From: CALMKX01 sp036274895
GTDB lineage: Bacteria > Acidobacteriota > Thermoanaerobaculia > Multivoradales > SZUA-115
Reading direction: 5' to 3'
Assembly: GCA_036274895.1 (NCBI GenBank)
Contig: DASUEU010000027.1
Location: 124,001-188,000 of the forward strand
DNA: 64,000 nt
How positions within the stretch are numbered: position 1 is the first letter of the stretch; every line of letters begins with the position of its first letter. Below the pieces are notes generated by a model that made no database searches, was not told the DNA's origin, and saw only the letters and a program-made list of their open reading frames with translations. Positions 59,565-64,000 of the stretch are shown here, piece after piece. Made by a program: the position numbers and the translations under genes.

Positions 59565-59864
59565 ATGATCGCGCGAATCTGGCATGGCACGACCCCGGCT
59601 CGGCGTTCCGAGGAATACTTGAAGTTCCTCCAGGAGAGGGCGATCCCCGACTATCGGTCGGTCCCCGGCAATCTGGCGGTGTTCATCCTGAGGCGGGTCG
59701 AGGGCGACGTAGCGCATTTCATCACCCTGACGCACTGGGACTCCGTCGAGGCGATCAGGGCCTTCGCCGGGCCGGACATCTCCGTGGCGAAGTACTATCC
59801 GGAGGATACGGACCTTCTCCTCGAGCTCGAGCCCACGGTGCAGCACTTCGAAGTCTTTTCGTAG
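59565..59864 (+). CDS. ABM-fold (antibiotic biosynthesis monooxygenase-like) small protein
   Basis: A 99-residue protein with the ferredoxin-like ABM pattern: MIARIWHGTTPARRSEEYLKFL, PGNLAVFILRRVEGDVAHFITLTHW, DSVEAIRAFAGPD and the C-terminal VQHFEVFS strand. The family includes haem-degrading and quinol monooxygenases, and also many stand-alone proteins of unknown role. A GGGAG site precedes the ATG. Confidence 0.82.
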   Translation: MIARIWHGTTPARRSEEYLKFLQERAIPDYRSVPGNLAVFILRRVEGDVAHFITLTHWDSVEAIRAFAGPDISVAKYYPEDTDLLLELEPTVQHFEVFS

Positions 59865-60376
59865 AGGTGCCAGGAAGGCTCGTCTAGCGCGACCGGGACG
59901 TTCTCGCTGATCGCCGCACGATCCGCGCCGTGGACCTCCCTAGACACGCCGCCCGGAGCTCCGGCGCCCTGGGGGTCCGGAAACGAAAGCCGCATGTGCG
60001 CCCAGCCTGCCCACGGCGACACCTCCGTGCCCCTTCGCCCCGAAAGAGCGGCTCGAACCCGGAGTGGCTGTGTAAACCTCAACGCGCCAGTCACTTGCCG
60101 CGGACCTTGTCCTCGCGTTCCGGTAGCCTGATGTCCCGTGGCCCGTCCCTCTCGAAGGCTTGCAGCCAGCACCTTGGTCGGCAACACGTTGTCGCTATGA
60201 CTCCTTGAGGAGTCGGCGTAGAATTCCCCAAAACCTCGAACGGTGCGGGAGATTGCCAGGCCCCATCATGGTCAGGAATAGATCGCCATTCCGACGACGG
60301 CTGGTTGCTGTTCTTGGCGCGGTGCGATGTCGGCGAATCGAGATGTACTAGTTGAGCGATCTGCGGAACGACTTCC
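59865..60376. other. Intergenic region, 512 nt
   Basis: I see no gene here. A short inverted repeat GACTCC-TTGA-GGAGTC lies at 60199-60214. From about 60,150 onward the base composition is visibly less G+C-rich than the surroundings and this continues into the next gene, which hints at inserted DNA. No integrase, repeat border or tRNA was found. Confidence 0.4.
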
Positions 60377-60874
60377 ATGTCCGAACGGCAGCAGAAGACC
60401 CGATTCTTCCACGAGACGCTAAACAGCATCGTGGCCACAGCGGGCCTCCTGCTCGCCAGCATGTCACTCGGTATCCAACTCACCGACAGAGTACAAGAAG
60501 ATAGAGAGTCGGTCGAAGTAGAGCCTTCTGTCGGGACCGACCATGTCACCGTAGGGATCGCCAATACCAGCCGCAAGGACATCTGGCTGAGATGGATCCG
60601 AATCGAGTTCGTTGATGATCTGGGCGACATCCTGCGTGACGCTGCCATTCAAGTGAAGCCACCGCCAGAAGGCGCCATGCAACTTGCTCCAAAGCAGGTT
60701 GAAGTCTTCTCGGTCACCTTCAACGATCGCCAGGTTCCTGACGAGGCCCTGTGCGCTCAGATTGTTGTGGGCACTACGCTGGGTTTCTTGACGGACTACT
60801 ACGTCACGGCCGACCTTTTCCGTTCGCCAAGTCGCTGGAGACGGATCCCCTGCCCGCGAGAGGCGAGAGAGTGA
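60377..60874 (+). CDS. Membrane-anchored hypothetical protein of atypical composition
   Basis: I do not recognise this 165-residue protein. A short basic/polar N-terminus is followed by a hydrophobic helix (IVATAGLLLASMSLGIQL, about 18-35) and an acidic beta-rich domain (HVTVGIANTSRKDIWLRWIRIEFVDDLG...FSVTFNDRQVP). The codons include AGA, GTA and AAT more often than in neighbours, and the local G+C is lower, which suggests recent acquisition. No strong ribosome site is visible. The region to 61147 (273 nt) is free of recognisable genes. Confidence 0.55.
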   Translation: MSERQQKTRFFHETLNSIVATAGLLLASMSLGIQLTDRVQEDRESVEVEPSVGTDHVTVGIANTSRKDIWLRWIRIEFVDDLGDILRDAAIQVKPPPEGAMQLAPKQVEVFSVTFNDRQVPDEALCAQIVVGTTLGFLTDYYVTADLFRSPSRWRRIPCPREARE

Positions 60875-61147
60875 AACTTCGCCGATAGTCGACCAGCGGC
60901 CTGGCCAGAGCTGGTACCAAGAGTGCCCGTCAAGCACCTCGTTTCGCGTATCGAAGACCCGCGCATGGGACAGAGAATCCAATCGTGAAGGCGAGGCGGA
61001 CCGGCAACCGGCCGGTCCCTGACCACCAAGACGACGGTGCGCCGTCGGCTCCGGGACGCTGAGGGCGTAACGCCCGGAGGTTCGAGACTGCCTGACCTCT
61101 CTGAGTCGGACCTGGATCGAGCAGGGCAAGCCCCTCAGGAGGACCGC

Positions 61148-63028
61148 ATGCTGCACCCCGCGTTGAGGTTGACCATCGGTGCCGTCCTTCTCGCAGCCTT
61201 GGGCGGGATCGTCGCCATCTCGTACTTCGGCAGGTTCTTCGGGCCTGCCCGTACCCTGGTCGAGACGTTGCCGTCGACGTCCCTCGGGCTCACCGCACGG
61301 TCGCTCAACGGGCGGATCCAGCCCAGGGGCCGGCCGACGACGTACTGGTTCGAGCTCGGCGAGACGACGGCTTACGGACGTACGACCAAGCCGGTCAGCC
61401 TGCCGCCGCGAATCGGCGCGTACTACCGGGAGTCCTGGGACGAGCACGGCCGAGCGGGGTGGTTCGGTGGCCTCGGCTCGGGGGACGAGCTCGTGCACGA
61501 AGGGAGCGGCGGTGTCACCGGAGGGCACGTCTCGTGGAACCTCGGCACCGAGACCGCACCTGCCAATCAAGATGACAACCACAATGACGGGATCGGCACG
61601 GTCAAGCTCGCGCAGTACGTGTTCACGGGACCCGTCCCGCTCGGCCCGCCCGATCTCTCGCTCGGCGGTGGGGATCCGGACTTCCGCGGTGCGAGGGTCT
61701 CGGTATCGGTACGGGGCGACCGGGGCTTGACCCTCGGCCCGGCGGAGCTCGTCTTCTGGCTGCAGAGCACGCCCAACGTTGCGGATCTCGGCACCGACCG
61801 CGAGCGGTTCTCGAACTGGGCCTACACCCGCTCCCGCCTGACCGGCGGGCTGCTGTCGTCGCGCTGGGAGAGGGTCTCCTACGTGCTCGACAACGACACC
61901 AACGCCTGGACGTACGCGGGGAACAACGTCAACGAAGACCGCGAGGACTACATCTACGTCCCTCTCGACCAGGTTCTCGGGCACTTGAACGGCGACCTCT
62001 TCCACATGGTGGTGATGTTCGAGGCCGGGACGCCGCCCTACGGCCCATCGCCCGGCGGGGGCCGGCTGCGGTTCGACGAGATCGAGATCGCCTATCGCAA
62101 CGAGTCGGCCCTGATGGCCTCGAACGGCGGCAGGCTGAGGTCGGGGCCGGCGGGAGGAGGGCCGCTCGAGCGGCTCACCGACGGGTGGCGCACAGGCGTG
62201 AACCGTACCTGGCGCAGCGCGCCCTGGCCGACCGCCCCCCTCGACTTCACCTACGAGCTCGCGGACCCCGTCGAGATCGACACCATCCAGATCCATCAGG
62301 GCGATCCCGATTGCCCGAGCGAACGGGTGGAGGTGCACACGGGGTACAAGGGCTCGGCGCTGGCGCCGCTCGTCTCCGGGGTGATTCCGGAGAAGAGCGC
62401 GGCAGGTCCGAGCTTCACCTACTTCCTGAACCGGCTACCCGCCCCGGTCATGGCGGACGTGGTCCGGGTGCGCGTCTCGTCGGGCTACCGGAAGGAGGCC
62501 TGGTGCCTCGGCGAGATCGAAGTGTTCGGCCAGGACGCGGTGGTCGAGACGGACAATGACTGGTACGGCGTGACCGCCGACTTCGACGGCCTCGAAGCCG
62601 GCAAGGAGTATCACTGGCGGCTCTGGGCCGAGAGCGGCGGCGTCAAGGTGAAGACCGACGACGCTACGTTCACCGTCCCCGAGACGACGGCGCCCGAGCT
62701 GAGAACATTGGGCGTCACGCGCCTCGGCAACGGCTCGGCGACGTTCGAAGGTCGCCTCAACCCCCTGGGCGTCCCCACCAACTACTGCTTCGAGTACGGG
62801 GTCGACCCGCCCAGGTGGGAAGACCCGACCTATGCCCAGAAGACCCTCCTGCGCTATGGCGGACGGCAGCTCACCCCCCGGACGGTCACCGACGTCGTGA
62901 CCGGTCTGGTCCCCGGGACGACCTACCACGTCCGGATGGTGGGCGAGCTACAGACCGGGGTCGAGATCGCTTGTGGAGACTCCAATCCGGTCAAAGAGCG
63001 GACGAGCGTGTCCTTTGTGGCTCGATAG
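61148..63028 (+). CDS. Membrane-anchored multidomain extracellular protein (discoidin- and FN3-like)
   Basis: The ATG at 61148 with AGGAGG gives 626 residues; the N-terminus has one hydrophobic helix (LTIGAVLLAALGGIVAISYFG), so the rest is extracytoplasmic. Two similar regions, SLNGRIQPRGRPTTYWFELGETTAYG (about 55) and EGRLNPLGVPTNYCFEYGVD (about 540), have a fibronectin-III-like pattern. The central part (FTYELADPVEIDTIQIHQGD) resembles a discoidin/F5-8 type C carbohydrate- or lipid-binding domain. A further region contains DDNHNDGIGTVKLAQYVF. No catalytic motif was found. Surface binding is the most likely role. Confidence 0.7.
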   Translation: MLHPALRLTIGAVLLAALGGIVAISYFGRFFGPARTLVETLPSTSLGLTARSLNGRIQPRGRPTTYWFELGETTAYGRTTKPVSLPPRIGAYYRESWDEHGRAGWFGGLGSGDELVHEGSGGVTGGHVSWNLGTETAPANQDDNHNDGIGTVKLAQYVFTGPVPLGPPDLSLGGGDPDFRGARVSVSVRGDRGLTLGPAELVFWLQSTPNVADLGTDRERFSNWAYTRSRLTGGLLSSRWERVSYVLDNDTNAWTYAGNNVNEDREDYIYVPLDQVLGHLNGDLFHMVVMFEAGTPPYGPSPGGGRLRFDEIEIAYRNESALMASNGGRLRSGPAGGGPLERLTDGWRTGVNRTWRSAPWPTAPLDFTYELADPVEIDTIQIHQGDPDCPSERVEVHTGYKGSALAPLVSGVIPEKSAAGPSFTYFLNRLPAPVMADVVRVRVSSGYRKEAWCLGEIEVFGQDAVVETDNDWYGVTADFDGLEAGKEYHWRLWAESGGVKVKTDDATFTVPETTAPELRTLGVTRLGNGSATFEGRLNPLGVPTNYCFEYGVDPPRWEDPTYAQKTLLRYGGRQLTPRTVTDVVTGLVPGTTYHVRMVGELQTGVEIACGDSNPVKERTSVSFVAR

Positions 63029-63051
63029 CCTCGAAGGTCTCAGGCCCCCCC

Positions 63052-64000
63052 TCACGGCGTCGTGCGCGGGCTGCCCTCCTCGGTACCGTCGGCGTACTGG
63101 CCGATCAGGCGGACGACCTTGCCGCCTTCCCGCTCGAAGCGAATGGTGAAGTCGTCGAGGTCGCCGACCAGGAAGCGGTCGCCGCCCACGGGTTGGAGGC
63201 GCAGCTTTCGGACGCCGCCGCGCTGGTACCAGAGGACACCGTCGACCAAGGTGACCGCCCGCGGGCCGTAGGTGCCGGTGAAGGCGGCGAGCTCGGCGGC
63301 CGGCAGGCTCACGGGCTTGCGGCGCATCTCGAGGATTCCCCGCGTGAAGGCGAGCTCGGCTTTGAGCTCGGGGTCGGTGGCCTTCTCGGCCAGGGCGGCG
63401 AGGGCGCGGTCGTGGGCCACGGCCAGGGCTTCGGCCGCCGGCACGGCGACGTCCGGCGCCACGCCGGTGCCTTCCCAGTTGGTGCCGGTGATCGGGTTGA
63501 TCGCCCGCCCGAAGGGAACGGTGACGAAGACCGGATAGCCCTCGACGCGGTGGCCCTCGATCGGATGCGCGCCGCCGCCGGTGGTCTCCCCGACGATGGT
63601 GGCTCGCTTCAGGTTCTTGAGGTTGTAGGTGAACTCCTCGGCGGCCGAGAAGGTCCGCCCGCTGGTGAGCACGAAGACCGGCACCTCGGGCAGGCGGGTT
63701 CCGGGCACCCAGGCGTGGGTCCAGAACTGCTTGGTCTGGTCCCCCTTGCGGATGTAGAAGCTGTTGAGGTGAGTGGTGTCGTCGTCCGGGACCAGGTAGC
63801 TCGTGAGCAGCTGGATCATGCTCGGGCTGCCGCCGCCGTTGTTGCGCAGATCGAAGATGAGGGCCTCGGCCCCGGCGAGAAAGCCCATGGCCGCGACCGC
63901 CGTGCTGCCGCCCAGTTCGGCGGGGGCGAAGCAGTCCAGCTGCACGTAGCCGACGTTGCCGGCCATCCGCTCCACCTTGCGGAAACAGGCGTTGTCGCGC
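63052..64000 (-). CDS. S41-family peptidase (tail-specific protease/IRBP-like), 5' end beyond window
   Basis: The frame is open to position 64000, so the N-terminus is missing. The visible 316 residues contain LGYVQLDCF-like NVGYVQLD, ALIFDLRNNGGGSPSMIQ, and the nucleophile in SGRTFSAAEEFTYNLK, followed by GETTGGGAHPI and FVTVPFGRAINPITGTNWEGTGVAPDV. This is the TSPc domain of S41B peptidases of the interphotoreceptor-retinoid-binding-protein type. The last 90 residues form a small beta-domain (PAAELAAFTGTYGPRAV) common in Acidobacteriota and Bacteroidota homologues. Likely secreted or membrane-bound, but that part is outside the window. Confidence 0.88.
   Translation of the reverse strand, partial: RDNACFRKVERMAGNVGYVQLDCFAPAELGGSTAVAAMGFLAGAEALIFDLRNNGGGSPSMIQLLTSYLVPDDDTTHLNSFYIRKGDQTKQFWTHAWVPGTRLPEVPVFVLTSGRTFSAAEEFTYNLKNLKRATIVGETTGGGAHPIEGHRVEGYPVFVTVPFGRAINPITGTNWEGTGVAPDVAVPAAEALAVAHDRALAALAEKATDPELKAELAFTRGILEMRRKPVSLPAAELAAFTGTYGPRAVTLVDGVLWYQRGGVRKLRLQPVGGDRFLVGDLDDFTIRFEREGGKVVRLIGQYADGTEEGSPRTTP

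Noticed and set aside
59930..60208. Open frame of 92 codons in the 59,865-60,376 gap
   Set aside because: The product is Arg/Ser/Pro-rich with no motif, no ribosome site and no overlap with neighbours.

Overview
The window is about 70% G+C by eye and carries about 60 genes, most of them in tightly overlapping ATGA/GTGA operons. The gene repertoire points to a soil- or sediment-type Acidobacteriota (Thermoanaerobaculia-like) or a similar deep-branching heterotroph: CRTAC1/UnbV-type FG-GAP lipoprotein, TPR-linked sulfatase and Ser/Thr kinase, DevBCA-type exporter, PEGA protein and repeat-rich S74 fibre protein. That taxonomic guess rests on repertoire only. No rRNA, tRNA, CRISPR array, IS element or prophage was found.

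Region 1 (1-12,443) is the highlight: a ribosomal-peptide (TOMM, linear azol(in)e) operon built like the streptolysin S locus but in a different order and with extra genes. It encodes a YcaO cyclodehydratase ending in PxPxP (SagD), a secreted GyrI-like protein, a 51-residue precursor with a VAPGG site followed by WCCCTCC (SagA-like), the E1/ThiF-like partner (SagC), a degenerate and a canonical SagB-type FMN dehydrogenase, a CAAX-type membrane protease (SagE), an amidohydrolase, an ABC-2 exporter (SagG/H), an FG-GAP/UnbV lipoprotein and a flavin monooxygenase. A hairpin after the precursor gene could favour precursor mRNA, and a 12-bp perfect hairpin closes the unit. Converging on it (12,740-16,883) is a LiaF/LytS/LytTR/AI-2E-transporter operon that looks like an envelope-stress system.

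Region 2 (17,106-22,794) holds a PAS-GGDEF-EAL protein, a Ser/Thr kinase with TPRs and an unknown membrane protein. Region 3 (22,981-35,613) is a tryptophan-to-anthranilate catabolic island: tryptophan 2,3-dioxygenase, kynureninase and a benzoate-CoA-ligase-family enzyme on the plus strand. Converging on the minus strand are a creatininase-family hydrolase (possible missing formamidase), SDR, RidA, enoyl-CoA hydratase, acyl-CoA dehydrogenase, and separate OYE and flavin-monooxygenase genes. The last two correspond to the two halves of the fused 2-aminobenzoyl-CoA monooxygenase/reductase. A secreted trypsin-like protease ends that operon.

Region 4 (35,704-46,781) has an O6-alkylguanine-DNA methyltransferase followed by a cluster of intergenic palindromes, a PEGA protein with an extremely aromatic segment, a glycosyltransferase, an ECF sigma/anti-sigma/YbjQ operon, a sulfatase-TPR protein, and a TetR-controlled DevCAB-type exporter with a clear promoter and operator. 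Region 5 (46,789-64,000) is dominated by secreted proteins: a somatomedin-B-like Cys-rich protein with an adjacent 57-residue Cys-rich peptide, a VapBC-type pair, a cyanovirin-N-homology protein, BNR and PQQ-like propellers, and an S74 fibre protein with higher-order repeats. It ends with a membrane-anchored multidomain protein and a truncated S41 peptidase.

Several monocistronic genes have a -10 box ending exactly 7 nt before the start codon and no Shine-Dalgarno, which suggests leaderless mRNAs.
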